From Colias croceus (Eukaryota > Arthropoda > Insecta > Lepidoptera > Pieridae), in the NCBI RefSeq assembly GCF_905220415.1, contig NC_059552.1, positions 8,075,001 to 8,139,000 on the forward strand: DNA of 64,000 nucleotides. Reading direction: 5' to 3'. This document shows, in pieces, positions 1-12,302 of the stretch. Position 1 is the first letter of the stretch. Each line of letters begins with the position of its first letter. The position numbers and the translations under genes are program-made. The notes under the pieces were generated by a model. The model searched no databases, was not told the DNA's origin, and saw only the letters and a program-made list of their open reading frames with translations.

Positions 1-3000
1 AAAACTAAGTGTACAATTTTAGGTAGGTAAACACCACATGCGTACAATTAAACTATAAAAGGTGTTATTATACAGTGAGAGAAAAAAAATAAATAAGAGA
101 TCATTAAAAAGTGTCTGAATAAATAAGTCTTTCAATACGTAATCAAATCGATTTTCACTAAAAATATGGAAAAAAATTATTATTATTATTTAGAGAAGGT
201 CTCACATGTCTCCTTATTGTCATCGGAAAATGAATATTCTTATACATTTTCAATTTTATTAATCATATTGAAATACACAAGTAACAACACAAGTATTGTC
301 GTTAGACCCGTAGACATAATATCATGGCGTTTAAAACTCAGTGCTTTCCTGCTATTCCCTAGAGATGGTCTTTTCATTCAGTCCCCTTACAGACGAGACG
401 GAACTCTTAGGACAAGGAAAGAACAATTAATATTAATGAATGAATTACATCGGAAATTGTAGAGCCGAAAAATGTAATATTTACCGATGCTTTGAATTTT
501 GTACAATTTAAACGATTTTTTTTTAAGTTTTTCATCCGTTCTATCTCTATTTGTGCCAAATTCCTATTAGATATAATATGCATGTGTTCAAAATTCCATT
601 TAGATTCGAAAAATTGCAAAAAGTAATGACGATGAATGTGTCGAATGCGCGCGGAATCGGCAACACTCGCGCTAGCGCGTAGCACAATGTAGCACGATGA
701 TTATCTAAAGGAATATAATATGCATCTATATGAGTATTTCTATTTACGTCTTATATCGTTATCTACGAATATTTATAATGTATAATCCCGGACATATCTA
801 AATTGTATATTAATTGTATTTAATTGTAATCTGTGTATTGGAAAATTGAAATATAAGTGACAATATTAACACAATATACAGATACGTAGTATATATCTGT
901 CAACTGTGATATTAATGTAATTTAAATATAATATTATATTGCAATACCTGCATAAGGTTTCTAATATTATGTAAAATGTATTAGTATGCAATAAATGATT
1001 TGATTTGATATATCTTTATCACAAATAATATAAGATTACCTCCAGTTCAAGAGATTAGTACAAATCAACAAACTTCAGCTGATATTAATATAAATGTGTA
1101 TTAACATTTAAATAAACCAGCTTTCGCATTAATAGTGTAGATCTGAGATTCAAACACTAAATATTTTAAAGGATATATAGCGATGGCGTAGTTTCGTTGC
1201 GTATTCAGTTTTACGCCTCTAAGTGCACGTTCGTATCATACGTAAGCCAGGAAGATATTAAGGTGTGGGGTACAGTGGGATCTATTTATTTATTTATCAT
1301 ATGATTGTTTAAAGACTCACTACAACCCGAAAATGATTAAACTTCACAATAGTCTTAACCCGGATTGAAATCTGGTAATGACAAATAAAGTATAGAAGCA
1401 CACAAGAATCATTGATAGGCACATATTATTAGTACATAAGTATTCTATTTTGCCTCGAGATCAGTTCAGAAAAAACATGCTTTCCTTAAAAGCAACGTAA
1501 GTAATATTTTAATTTTCTTTGTGCCAATAACTTATAAACAGCCCGTTGGTTCACTATTTTATTGATTCATGTTTCATCATTCATTTTTTTTAATATTTAT
1601 ATAAATTGTTGCTGTTGTATTCGGGAATGTTATATCAGTAAATAGACACACAACAGCTCAGGGGCTCGTCCGCACCGCAGTCCGAACAAGCTATACAATC
1701 TAATGTCTCATGCCAACCTACCGAGTTACCCGCCATATTCATTAAGATAATATAATACCATACTTATTATATAAGTATCTACCTATGCCACAGATGCTAT
1801 GATTTTATGAAAATGAGCAAAGCTCATTGCCCCTCCATCCTTAGCAACGTGAGTGTGGTCGCGACTGGGCGTTAAGCACAATGTGCGGATTTAAAATTCC
1901 ATTTCCGCGTACGTGATCGCGTCAGTTTCGATCTGGATCCGCGGATCCCGGAATCCTGTTTATATTATACATATTATACGGGATCCTGCAAGGTGCCGCG
2001 TCATTTGGCATCATTTTGCATTCATTGCGTTATTTAGTGGAAAGAAAACGTGATTGTAGAACAGAATGAAATAAATGGCGGGTTTTAGGTATACGTCTTG
2101 TGTTAAGAAAGGTATGTCTTTATATATTCAGTCTATTCATGTCTATGTATTCAGTATTTTAGACAATTTAGATGTATTATGATTAAAAAGTTCTTACACG
2201 TTCTTAATCAGCGCATTGATCAGTACAAACTATTTTCCAAACCGCTTTTCAATCGCAACTATAAATTAAATGTTAAAGACGAAATAGAGACAATAGGAGC
2301 GGTTCATTCCGGTCACTGCACATTTCCTTGCCCCAGCCGATATAATGAGTTGACCGCCGGCCAAACCGCCAAGATGCCTTCGCCTTTTAATGAATTTAAC
2401 AAAATACTGCAAGAGATTCTTATATAAGTATATTTTGCTATAAATTCAGTTTTGTCGTAATACACAATGTTTCGGATATATTTTTTTTGCTATAAATTGA
2501 GTTCAAGACCTTTAAGAATTCATCTTTTTATATTAGATAATATTTGTAGGTATTCGTGTATGTTTAAGTCATACATGTAGTTCTTTTGCGTTATCAAAAA
2601 ATGTAATTTTTCACGTTTTGTATCTGCATCCGAGCACACATATTAATATCCAAGCAAAATTAGGTATTTATAAAAATAAACTTTCTGCATCGCTTCTCTG
2701 AAGATTCATTTCCAATCAATAAAAAAAACATAAGTTTTAAACATCTTTACGAAGTAGATCGTATTTTTGTTATAAAAACAATACAAACGAAAAAGATTAC
2801 TATTGATTATTGGACACCATCGTTATAGTCATTTTATATTTTGCTTAACTATCGCTAGAGAGAATACAATTCATTATTAGTGCAGAGAAATGATAATTAT
2901 TGCTTAATTAAAAGTTCAAGAGCAATTGTAATAAATTTGTCAGGTTGCAAAGAAAGAAATATTTTTTCTATCTTTTGTATTAAGATCTCTTTACCCTAAT

Positions 3001-4466
3001 GAAGCTAAGATTAATAAATTTTTAATATTTAACACAAGAAATAAATTCTAACATGTTATTGATACATACGTAAAGCATAAGGGCGCTTTTCCACCAACAA
3101 CGTGCGAGGAGGTGTTTGTTATTTATATAGGTTATTTACCTAAATGAATACTCTTATTAATATTTAAATTTTAACAACAATAATGTATAAATTGTCTTTT
3201 ATACCTTTAAAGAACACTCTCTAAATACAATAAAAATATAGAGCCAAAAGAAAAATGGTGGTAATAAGCAATTTTATTCCGTGCTCATCTTGAAAATCTT
3301 TCAACGTATAAAACAATGAATTCCCATTGTAATTCTGCGCGAGTTATAATTCCGCAGCATTTTAATATAATTTAATATTCCCGCGGTCGTTACAGTCACT
3401 TGGAAATTAGCATAGCTGAATGTTTGATTAGCCTTTCCCAGTAAAACACAGTTCTGACCTATTAAGTGTTCGTTAATTGCGAATTAATGCATACTACTAG
3501 TGTCATTTGCGCGCGAAATCTCATAAATTGCGCGAAGAGAGTTGCCATTTGCAAATGGCCGCTTCAGTTTCGGTTTTTCGCGTGATTAAAGTTGGGAGAA
3601 GTTTGGAGTTATTGTAGTCTGAATGAAGATTAGGGTTATTATCTTCTACCCATATCTTTTACTTGTAGCTATATATATAGATTTATAGAAACCGCAATAG
3701 ATTTTTCTCATTATCCACATTAATGAACACATTTAGTGTACCTATATAAAAGGTAAATAATCCAACAGAGAGTTAACCCCTCAAAACTCAAGAAGCTCTT
3801 AAACGTAGAATTATTTTTACCCTCCAAAGCCCCTCACAACCTCGCCATAAACTTTTACCACACAATTGTTTCGAACGAGGTCTGAAACTGCTTTGATTTA
3901 CAAATATTATATGGTACATGGCACCATAACATCATAACACGGCTGTGGCAAGAGGCCAAAGGTTGTCGACAGCTGGCGGACTCACATTTATTTATTATTA
4001 ATAGAGACCACGCAATATTATATTCATGTACCTATGCAAATACTATCCAAAGGTTTATAGCTCATGATTTAACGTGTAATTAATAGTCCTACGCAATACG
4101 TTCAAAACGTGAATATCAATATGTGAATATTTAAGTAGAATGGTATGTTATTTGCTTTTGTACTAAGTATATATTGTATTATGAAACTGTAAGGTAAGGG
4201 ATCGATTATTTACATTAGATAAATTTAAACTACAAAGAGGTTAGATGTGTAATATAGGTAATACATATATGTTATATAGGTTAATTGGAAAAATGAAAGT
4301 GCTTCTTTGTTTTTGTTCAGGCAATAGGTATGCATGGAAATAAAATTTAACTCGTCCTAATACTCAAATAACATAATTAAAGAAATTCACTTAAGCACAT
4401 AAATAAGTTATTAAAGTATAAGATATTTTATTAACTTCATACATAGAGGGTATTTAATATTTATTA
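1..4466. other. gene-free stretch
   Basis: No reading frame here has protein-like composition or recognisable domain content; the open frames at 166-462 and 2179-2427 are short and isolated. The stretch is AT-rich. Two spots are less AT-rich and could be promoter-like: about 1,840-2,130, which holds the palindrome GGATCCGCGGATCC at 1935-1948 and a short ATG frame (2074) ending at a possible GTATGT splice donor, and about 3,480-3,600, which holds the palindrome GCCATTTGCAAATGGC at 3544-3559. Neither can be tied to a gene. Confidence 0.6.
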
Positions 4467-4648
4467 TCCATACTAATATTATAAATGCGAAAGTAACTCT
4501 GTCTGTCTGTCTGTTACTCAATCACGCCTAAACTACTGAACCAATTTGCATGAAATTTGGTATGGAGATATTTTGATATCCGAGAAAGGACAAAGGCCAC
4601 TTTTTATTGCGAAATATGTACCACGGGCGAAGCCGGGGCGGACCACTT
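4467..4648 (+). mobile_element. Helitron-like repeat, head A / tail 2
   Basis: Begins TCCATACTAATATTATAAA, carries the GTCTGTCTGTCTG run, and ends in the GC-rich tail GAAGCCGGGGCGGACC followed by CTTG (consensus CTAG). The 5' TC and 3' CTRR-type end next to a T fit a non-autonomous Helitron. No coding capacity. Confidence 0.7.
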
Positions 4649-6269
4649 GTTGAAAATAAAGTCTTTAAACACATTATTACTTCCATCTAGGTTTTACCAC
4701 AGACTATACTAAATAGGTAATTACTACGCTGTTACGAAGCATATTTATCATCATGTAATTTTTATATCTACCTACTTAACGATAATAATTATTACTGGGG
4801 GCAATTTTTTCGCTATTTAGTCGCGAAATTGACGGGGGCGTGAGGACTTTTTGTAAGGCGGTGTGCAGAATGAGAGAATGCTATTTTAAATTAAACAAAT
4901 TTCAATATTTACTGAATAAATTCGTCCAATAAAAAGCTTAGTTTAAGACGCATGATGTATTTAATATGTTACGTTCTGTATGATCTGTTACATGGTAGGA
5001 ATATTAATTAATAAAGTTGTATATGAATGAATTTAATTAATTTTATTTTATATATTAGTTAACAAATACCCTTATAAATATGACATTTATTTTTGTACAA
5101 ATTTCAAAAAAACTTGGTTTAAAGCAGTTTAATTCTGTTGTCTATAATCTGATGTTCTCGATTTTAATGATTAACAAAGTACATCAACTTGAATATAAGA
5201 CGTAAAAAACAGGTTTATGTGCAACCGCCCTAAAGGCTGTTTTAAACGTCAAATGCAGGATACCATAGCAACTCTTTTACACTATCACATAATTGACGAG
5301 GGGCAACGAAAGCTTAATATTTGCACTATGGTTCGGGATAGTTTCATAATTTTTTTACTACTTTAAAAATATTTTAAAGAACAGAAAACATTTCTGTTTG
5401 TGTGCCTGTTGCAATCGTAAATTATTTCTCTCTTTCTGTCTTAAGACAGTCCTATATACTTTGTATACAAGACTTTATAATTGCCTTTTGTGATAAAACT
5501 CACAAGAAAACACTTCATAATTTAGCTACAACTTAAGCACTTATAAAATAGAACCCTTCACTAAACAACAAGGAAAATATGATTTTCTCTACCAAGAAAA
5601 TAGTTAATAAGTTTTAAATAATTAGCATTTCTTGGAAACTTATTACCGGGCAATTTCCTTCAAATTAAAAGCATTTAAATTAGTTGTCTTTATTATGTTT
5701 TGCTTATTCTAGAGTTTAATAGTCTTAAGTCATCAGTTAATTGGTCAGGTCTAAGCTCTGGAGGGAAGCCAAAACGGCGCTCGTAATAGTAAAATAAATT
5801 ATACATTTATTTATGGTGCTTGCTTCCGAAAAACTATTGCTAACCAAATTAGTATTATAGTCTAGTGGTAATAAATTGAATATTTACGCATCTAACATTA
5901 CTTATAATAATACTTACTTATTATATTATTGAAGAACGTGTTTTATAATGTCATTTTAATATTTAAGCTTTTAATCTGTTTGTTTTGTCCTTTCAATAAA
6001 AGTTTAATCAAATCATTATACCGAATAAGACTAAGGAGCTAGTATTCTTATAGTTAAACAAAGAAAGAATAGGTATAAGAAGGAAAAATAACTTCATTTC
6101 ATATCCCAAAGCAGGAGCGTTTATGAATGAAATGAATGAAAAATACTTTATTGCATTTAAAATACATAAATACATAATATAACAAAGACAAGACTACAGA
6201 AACAGCAAAGGGCGGCCTTTTCGCTAGGTAGCGAACTCTACCAGCGTTTTTTACTTTTAGTAATTTATA

Positions 6270-6455
6270 CTAGAGGTCCGCCCCGGCTACGCCCGTGGTA
6301 CATATTTCGCAATAAAAGGTAGCCTATGTCCTTTCTCGGGTATCAAAATATCTACATACCAAATTTCATGCAAATTGGTTTAGTAGTTCAGGCGTGATTG
6401 AGTAACAGACAGACAGACAGAGTTACTTTCGCATTTATAATATTAATAATATGGA
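6270..6455 (-). mobile_element. Helitron-like repeat, head A / tail 2
   Basis: Reverse orientation: starts CTAGAGGTCCGCCCCGGCT after an A and ends ...TATGGA before a T, with the (GACA)n run near the end. Same family as the copy at 4467. Confidence 0.7.
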
Positions 6456-8422
6456 TAAGCAATAAGATGACAAGCACATGATACTTGTCAATCAGATAGA
6501 CAGATGCAAAATGCATCATCGTACACACATTATTTTACCAAATCACTCCATCATTTCATCAATAACAAAATAATCAATACTCAATCACGAGGAGATACGA
6601 ATGGACCATCGTTTAATCTCAACACACGGGCAGAACGATTTTATCGCTGACAGCAATTATTAATAGCCAAGGCTTTGCCGGATTACCTCTGCTACATAGT
6701 GGCTTAAGACCCATCTCACCTATACAACCCTTTTTAATTACTCGAGCAAGGATTTACAGCTAGATTACAAAACAAATTTATATCTACTTTCCCAACGAAT
6801 TGTTAGAAGGTAAAGCCGGAAGGCATCGCGTGATTCCAAATAGCAGCCAATTTTATATTTTAAGCCTTATTTTTTAATTGGTAGGATTTAATTTCGATTG
6901 CGGGCAGGATCAGCGTTACGTTGTTCAATTTGCCCTTATCGCGATGTTTACAAACGTTACGACTTACGAGATTATCAAATGCTTTGATGAATAATTGTTG
7001 CCTTGACGTCGCTCATACCGACAATTTGATTTTGTTTGATATTAAATGTTAAGTGGAAAATGGTCAACTTTAAACGCATTTAATTATTATGAAAGGGGCG
7101 CAAATTAAACGTGAAGTATTAATCTGGGTCATAATTTATCTGTATTATAGGTACTACATGTTAGCTAAGCTGTTGGTACACCTTTTTTAATAACAGTTCA
7201 ACTCCATACAACATTCGTAAAAAATTTATTTAGAACTTTAGCTTCGTTGATATAATATGTGATAATTTGAGCTTTTGTGGAATTACTTGTAACCTACTTT
7301 AAGTAAATACTAACCATTCAACCACTAACATTCAACAGTATATTGAAAATTATAAAAGAAATGCTTGAAGTGCTATGGACGTTTTTTAGTTTTCTACGTG
7401 GTTTAAAAAAGCCTGTCATGCTTTTAAATTTTCAATTATTTACTTTACCTATATATGTGAATAAGTATAATAAAAATATTATGAAGTCATTAAAAAACTA
7501 AAAGAGACGCCAGAAATATTCTTACAATCGCAAAGTTATAAGAACATAATTTGCTTGAAGTCCACAGAAGTACTAACTGAATCTCGTTGACCCACTAAAG
7601 GTCTTGTGAGTTAAAAATAGCATAAAATATTAACTTTGTCCTTCACCTGTATTTCTTAATCCATCCTTTGAAATTTATAAGGAATCTTTAGCTTTTATAT
7701 CGGCGTAGATTATTTTCTTAATCCTTAGACAGGTCTTTATAATGTTAACTTATTTGATAGGAACTTCTAGTTATAAATAACTCACTACTTTTCTCGACTA
7801 TCCGACGTCATTTCCGATAGGCGACCGTTGGCCAAGGTAAAATAAAATAACTACCTAGCTGTGCCGCCCGGTTTCACTCAGTTTGTTTGAGTAGAGTGGC
7901 TTTTCACAAATGGAAAGCTCATCAATTGTACTACTTATTAATAAAGTCACTGATAGCCTTTTTAAAATATATTTATATTATTTAACATATATACCTACCT
8001 GCGTTACCATTCTACATAATTGCGATGACGACCATTCTACACAGTTTTAATGTGGGTACATAATATGGATCCCTTTTCGGAAAATAAGCATCAATAAATT
8101 TTAAAATAGACTCATATAAAAAGAGATTAAGTATAGAAAATATTATATTATTTACAGTTCGTAACTCTGACCTGACGTTCGTAACTCTGATATGAAGTTA
8201 GCGCATTGCACAGATAATAAATATCAGAGAATATTTGAATTTTTAACGATTCACATCTTTTTTTATCAGCAGCAGCATTAGGTTTTTTAGCAGCTTTTAT
8301 AGCTGACAGAATGTGATATTACTATTAGATTGTTATTTATTTTTCGATTATTATTAATAGTATGATAGTTGATTTATGTTATACTCATTATAAAACATAC
8401 TGGTACCTTAATAGGTATCAGA

Positions 8423-8458
8423 AAACATTTGTAAGAGGTAATCCTCTTACAAATGTTT
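8423..8458. repeat. perfect 16-bp stem hairpin
   Basis: Arms 8423-8438 and 8443-8458 are exact reverse complements around a 4-base TAAT loop. It is not GC-rich and has no T-run that would mark a bacterial-type terminator. It could be the remnant of a foldback element or a cruciform-forming site. Confidence 0.8.
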
Positions 8459-9165
8459 CAAAAAAGACACCTTACTAAAAAGCTGTGTTTAATTTTAGGA
8501 CTGAATTAACTTCCATGAAAACTAACATTCCAAATTTCTTCCGAAAAGTTGCGATTTCTCTTAAATGATTTCAAAATATTTATCAATTAGGTAATTAGGT
8601 ACCATGCATATTATTTTGATGATATTTTAGTGTGCGGTGACTCATTAAATGTCAATATGATAAAGAATAAAAAAAATGTTTGCTACAAAAACAATATTTC
8701 TTATATCTGAATTGCATAATATTCAATTGCAATCAAAAATTTATTGAGATTTTTTACAAATCCACAGAAATAACTTTTGAAATGAAAACATTCATCAGAA
8801 TAATAGCGGTAACAAAGTATCCTTATGACATATTGAATGCATTAAATATTAAAGTCGAAAAAAAAAATCAAGCACTTAACATCCGTCTCTACATTTTATT
8901 ACTCTATCTACATTCAACACGCCCGATTAAACTTTGCTCCAGCTGATGCGATTTGTTATTTAAATAACCTAAGATGTAGAACTCTATATTTTATACTTTT
9001 AACCGACTGGGAAAAAATGGCGTGGATTTTAAACGATTTGTATTAGAATACGTGAATTAAAAACCTATTAAAGGTAAAGGTAAAGTACATATATGCTCTA
9101 TGAGAGACTGAAAATTTAATGCAAATGAGAACTTATGCCCCACAAGTGATAACTGCGTTAAAAAC

Positions 9166-9405
9166 AACCGACTTCAAACTTGCACTTGCAACATTGACAA
9201 ATACAGACAAAAAATGCTCATAAAATAAAAACTACTGGGCCTATCCGAATAAAATTTTTATGGAACCAATTCGACACCATCCCGCATCGAACAAAAAAAG
9301 AATCACGTAAATCGGTTCAGAAACCTCGGAGTAATCGGTGTACATACATAAAAAAAAAACATACCGGCCGAATTGATAACCTCCTCCTTTTTTTTGAAGT
9401 CGGTT
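9166..9405. mobile_element. short inverted-repeat element (MITE-like)
   Basis: Both ends carry the 13-bp inverted repeat AACCGACTTCAAA (9166-9178) and TTTGAAGTCGGTT (9393-9405). The inside has the phrase 'ATCGGTTCAGAAACCTCGG', typical of small lepidopteran repeats, and no coding sequence. A diverged fragment of a similar repeat lies at about 22,572-22,690. It ends roughly 300 bp upstream of the first reductase gene. Confidence 0.6.
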
Positions 9406-9703
9406 AAAAATATCAGTGCAATGTCATTTACTTTTTTATCATATTAGGAACCAGGCAGCTAAACCACAACAATAAATAATTACTTAAAATATCCTTCTGA
9501 TTTACTTAACCATAACAGACATGTTCAAATAAATTTACTATTAAATGTGTGTTATATCATATATGTATTAAACGTTTGATAAAAGTAAACTAAACCACTT
9601 TAATAATATTGAATCACGAGCTCTGATATGCTTCTTATTATCTACGGCTCACGAACATTACTATTTTTATTGTCAATCTAATTTTGAATGTGCTGCAGTT
9701 AAC

Positions 9704-10591
9704 ATGGCTGGTAAAATTGCTATAGTAACTGGCTCTAACAAAGGTGTTGGCTTTGGTATCGTTAAAGAATTATGCAAAAGAGGTGTCGGTGTTGTTTACT
9801 TAACATCAAGAGATGTGAACCGTGGCAAAGAAGCTATAGAAATCATAGAAAAAGAAAATCTTCATCCCAAATTTCACCAACTCGACGTAAGTAATGAAGA
9901 TAGCGTTAAAAAGTTCGCTGAATATATCAAGAAGGAGCATAATGGAGTAGATATTCTGATCAATAACGCTGGCCTCCTAGATACTGACTTTTATAAAATT
10001 AACTATGACGATGCAAAAAGAGTTATTGATACCAACTACAATGGAGTTTTATTAATGCAAAAGTATTTCTTTCCAATTATGAAAGAAAATGGACGAGTTA
10101 TAAATGTATCCAGCGCTTGGGGCCATATAACGAACATTAGAAATTCACATTGGATTCAACGCCTTACTAAAGAAAATGTAAGCCTAGAAGATATAGATGC
10201 CTTTATTAACTCGTTTTTAGATTCTGTAAAGAATGGAACTGTGGAAGAAGAGGATTTCGTTTCTAAGACAGTTGTTGCATATAGAGTATCAAAAGTAGCA
10301 CTGGCTGCTTTAACTAGACTCCAACAAAAAGAAGTTGGGAAGAATATTTCAATTAATACTCTTCACCCTGGTTTTGTTCGTACGAATATGACCAAAGGGG
10401 CAGGTGATATGTCTGCAGAAGATGCTGGTATCACCCCTGCATATCTAGCTCTTGATATTGATCAGTCCGTTAAAGGCAAGTATATTTGGTTTGACAAAAC
10501 TGAAAAGGACTGGACAGATACTAGTCTTATCTTAATAGAACCATTTGAACACTTCGAAAAGTGCATTGAAGATGCAGCCAAAAAGGGATAA
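9704..10591 (+). CDS. carbonyl reductase (CBR1-like SDR), copy 1
   Basis: A 295-residue classical short-chain dehydrogenase/reductase of the carbonyl reductase type, expected to reduce aldehydes, ketones or quinones with NADPH in the cytosol (family knowledge). Seen directly: cofactor loop TGSNKGVG at residues 9-16, NNAG at 87-90, catalytic Ser about 137 in NVSS, YRVSK with Tyr193 and Lys197, and HPGFVRT at 221-227. The long insert between the catalytic Ser and Tyr is typical of CBR1 relatives. No signal peptide or membrane segment. The start is the ATG in AACATGG, which matches the start of copy 3. The gene is a single exon. It is the first of three same-strand copies about 0.8 kb apart and is very similar to both. 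A poly(A) signal follows at 10671. The substrate cannot be told from sequence. Confidence 0.93.
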   Translation: MAGKIAIVTGSNKGVGFGIVKELCKRGVGVVYLTSRDVNRGKEAIEIIEKENLHPKFHQLDVSNEDSVKKFAEYIKKEHNGVDILINNAGLLDTDFYKINYDDAKRVIDTNYNGVLLMQKYFFPIMKENGRVINVSSAWGHITNIRNSHWIQRLTKENVSLEDIDAFINSFLDSVKNGTVEEEDFVSKTVVAYRVSKVALAALTRLQQKEVGKNISINTLHPGFVRTNMTKGAGDMSAEDAGITPAYLALDIDQSVKGKYIWFDKTEKDWTDTSLILIEPFEHFEKCIEDAAKKG

Positions 10592-10670
10592 TTTTAAGAA
10601 TCATCAGTATTCTTGAGGTTTTAGACAGTGTTTGTTGAAATACCAAAGTAATACCTAAGCTATATCATTT

Positions 10671-10676
10671 AATAAA
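10671..10676 (+). terminator. poly(A) signal of reductase copy 1
   Basis: AATAAA 80 bases after the stop codon; a second AATAAA lies at 10780-10785. Confidence 0.5.
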
Positions 10677-11340
10677 ATATTATGTTTATTTAGTAAAATT
10701 CGTTTTATATAGGTTTCTCTTAAAAATAAGTATTTTTTTGAAACTATATTATTTGTATTATTATTTATACACCACAGTCAATAAAGTATAGGTACCATAT
10801 GATAATATGTGTTTTATTTGCCCTCTTTATTAGTTTCATAAATCCTACAATGAATCAATACGAATTGAAGTTAAATGGAAACAAGATATAACAGGAAAAT
10901 ACCTAGGAACAGTAATCGCTGTGCTAAAATTTCATCACATAAGTATTTTAGACAATATGAAACGTTGTTATCAATATTACCTTTTTATTGAGTGTGCATT
11001 GCAAAATACGTATACACAATTATGATATAACGCAGTGGAAACATTACAGATAAGATATAATAGTACTGATAGTACTCTGTTGAAAAACAAACCCACTAAA
11101 ATCAAAGATGTCTTAAATGTAGTTCTTTCCTATGAAATAGAATATGATTCAAGATCATAAATATTTATGTTAATCTAGTTATAGAGATCCTCCATTTTTT
11201 TGTAGAACTTCGGTTTACTTTTTATTAAATTCAAGTCGTGGTCAATTTTTATATTTGCCTAATGTACACACATTGATAACAACTAAATATTCATTAATAA
11301 TAAACAGAGGATTTTGATATTGTTCTTATCGTCTGTTGAT
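10677..11340. other. spacer between reductase copies 1 and 2
   Basis: AT-rich spacer with no open frame of note. It should hold the promoter of copy 2 at its right end. Confidence 0.5.
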
Positions 11341-11372
11341 TATAAGTACATAACGTTTCAGGGCAATTGAAA
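11341..11372 (+). promoter_or_regulatory. probable core promoter of reductase copy 2
   Basis: TATAAGT at 11341 followed by ACGTTTCAGGGCAATT aligns with TATAAAA...ACGTTTTGCGTCAATT in front of copy 3. Conservation of both blocks suggests a TATA box and the start-site region. TCAG at 11358-11361 could be the initiator. Confidence 0.4.
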
Positions 11373-12302
11373 ATGGAAAGCCGTGCAGTAAACTTGTCTG
11401 ATAAAATTGCTGTAGTAACTGGTTCTAACAAAGGTGTCGGCTTCGGCATTGTCAAAGAATTATGCAAAAGAGGAGTTGGTGTGGTTTATTTAACATCGAG
11501 AGATATCAATCGGGGTAAGGAAGCTATAGAGATTTTAGAAAAAGAAAAACTGCATCCCAAATTTCATCAACTTGACGTAAGTAATGAAGACAGTGTTAAA
11601 AGTTTTGCTGAATATATCAAGAAAGAACATAATGGACTAGATATTCTGATTAATAACGCGGGCTTAACTGCATCTGATTTTCATAAAACTACCTATGAAG
11701 ATGCAAAAAGAGTTATAGATACAAATTACTATGGAGTTCTATTAATGCAAAAATATTTCTTTCCCATTATGAACGAAAATGGACGAATTATAAATGTGTC
11801 TAGCGTCTGGGGCCATATTAGAACGAATATAAAAAATTCGTATTGGATTCAACAACTAACTAAAGAAAATGTAAGTTTTGATGACGTAAATGCATTTGTA
11901 ACATGGTTCCTGGATTCCGTAAAAAATGGCACAGTGAAAGAAGAGGATTTCGTTTGTCACACTCTTCTTGCATATAGAGTGTCAAAGGTAGCTCTGTGTG
12001 CTCTTACTAAGATACAACAAACAATAGTTGGGAAGAATATTTCAGTGAATTCCATGCACCCTGGTTTTGTGCGTACTAAAATGACCAATGGAGCTGGGGA
12101 TATGTCTACAGACGATGCTAGTATTATACCTGTGTATTTAGCTCTTGATGCCGATCAGTCTGTGAAGGGTAAATATATTTGTAGTGATAGAACTGAAGTG
12201 GACTGGGAAGATTTTTGGGACCTTGATATAATTATCCCGTCTGAACTCTTCAAATATTATTATGTTGATGCAGCTAAAAATTATAATTTTCGGGATCATT
12301 AG
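11373..12302 (+). CDS. carbonyl reductase (CBR1-like SDR), copy 2
   Basis: A 309-residue SDR carbonyl reductase. Cofactor loop TGSNKGVG at 16-23, NNAG at 94-97, NVSS with catalytic Ser about 144, YRVSK with Tyr201 and Lys205, HPGFVRT at 229-235. Single exon. The start differs from its neighbours: where copies 1 and 3 have AACATGG, this copy has AACTTGT, so the family ATG is gone. The first in-frame ATG is 11373, in sequence that aligns with the 5' leader of copy 3; this adds the residues MESRAVN. An upstream TTG at 11367 is not a credible eukaryotic start. The C-terminus diverges from copies 1 and 3 (KYICSDRTEVDW against KYIWFDKTE, then a different tail), which may alter substrate choice. AATAAA at 12346. 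Confidence 0.9.
   Translation: MESRAVNLSDKIAVVTGSNKGVGFGIVKELCKRGVGVVYLTSRDINRGKEAIEILEKEKLHPKFHQLDVSNEDSVKSFAEYIKKEHNGLDILINNAGLTASDFHKTTYEDAKRVIDTNYYGVLLMQKYFFPIMNENGRIINVSSVWGHIRTNIKNSYWIQQLTKENVSFDDVNAFVTWFLDSVKNGTVKEEDFVCHTLLAYRVSKVALCALTKIQQTIVGKNISVNSMHPGFVRTKMTNGAGDMSTDDASIIPVYLALDADQSVKGKYICSDRTEVDWEDFWDLDIIIPSELFKYYYVDAAKNYNFRDH

Larger units (their letters stand above)
4649..9165. other. gene-free stretch with repeats
   Basis: No supported gene. It contains a Helitron-like copy (6270-6455), a fragment of another common interspersed repeat just before it (about 6120-6260), and a strong hairpin at 8423-8458. The open frame at 8680-8946 is AT-rich and low in complexity and looks spurious. 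Confidence 0.6.

Noticed and set aside
166..462. 98-residue open frame on the plus strand (and the overlapping minus frame 407-685)
   Set aside because: AT-rich, no conserved motif, no splice or promoter context, and frames overlap on both strands; most likely chance.
2074..2121. Short ATG frame MAGFRYTSC... ending at a GTATGT, as a possible first exon
   Set aside because: No downstream exon could be joined in frame (the nearest acceptors lead to stops), so support is too weak to annotate.
4501..4512. GTCT/GACA runs as independent microsatellites or CRISPR-like spacing
   Set aside because: These runs are an internal part of each head A Helitron copy; copies are dispersed in both orientations, not a regular array.
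8680..8946. 88-residue open frame
   Set aside because: Low-complexity, Ile/Asn/Tyr-rich translation expected from AT-rich DNA; no family resemblance.
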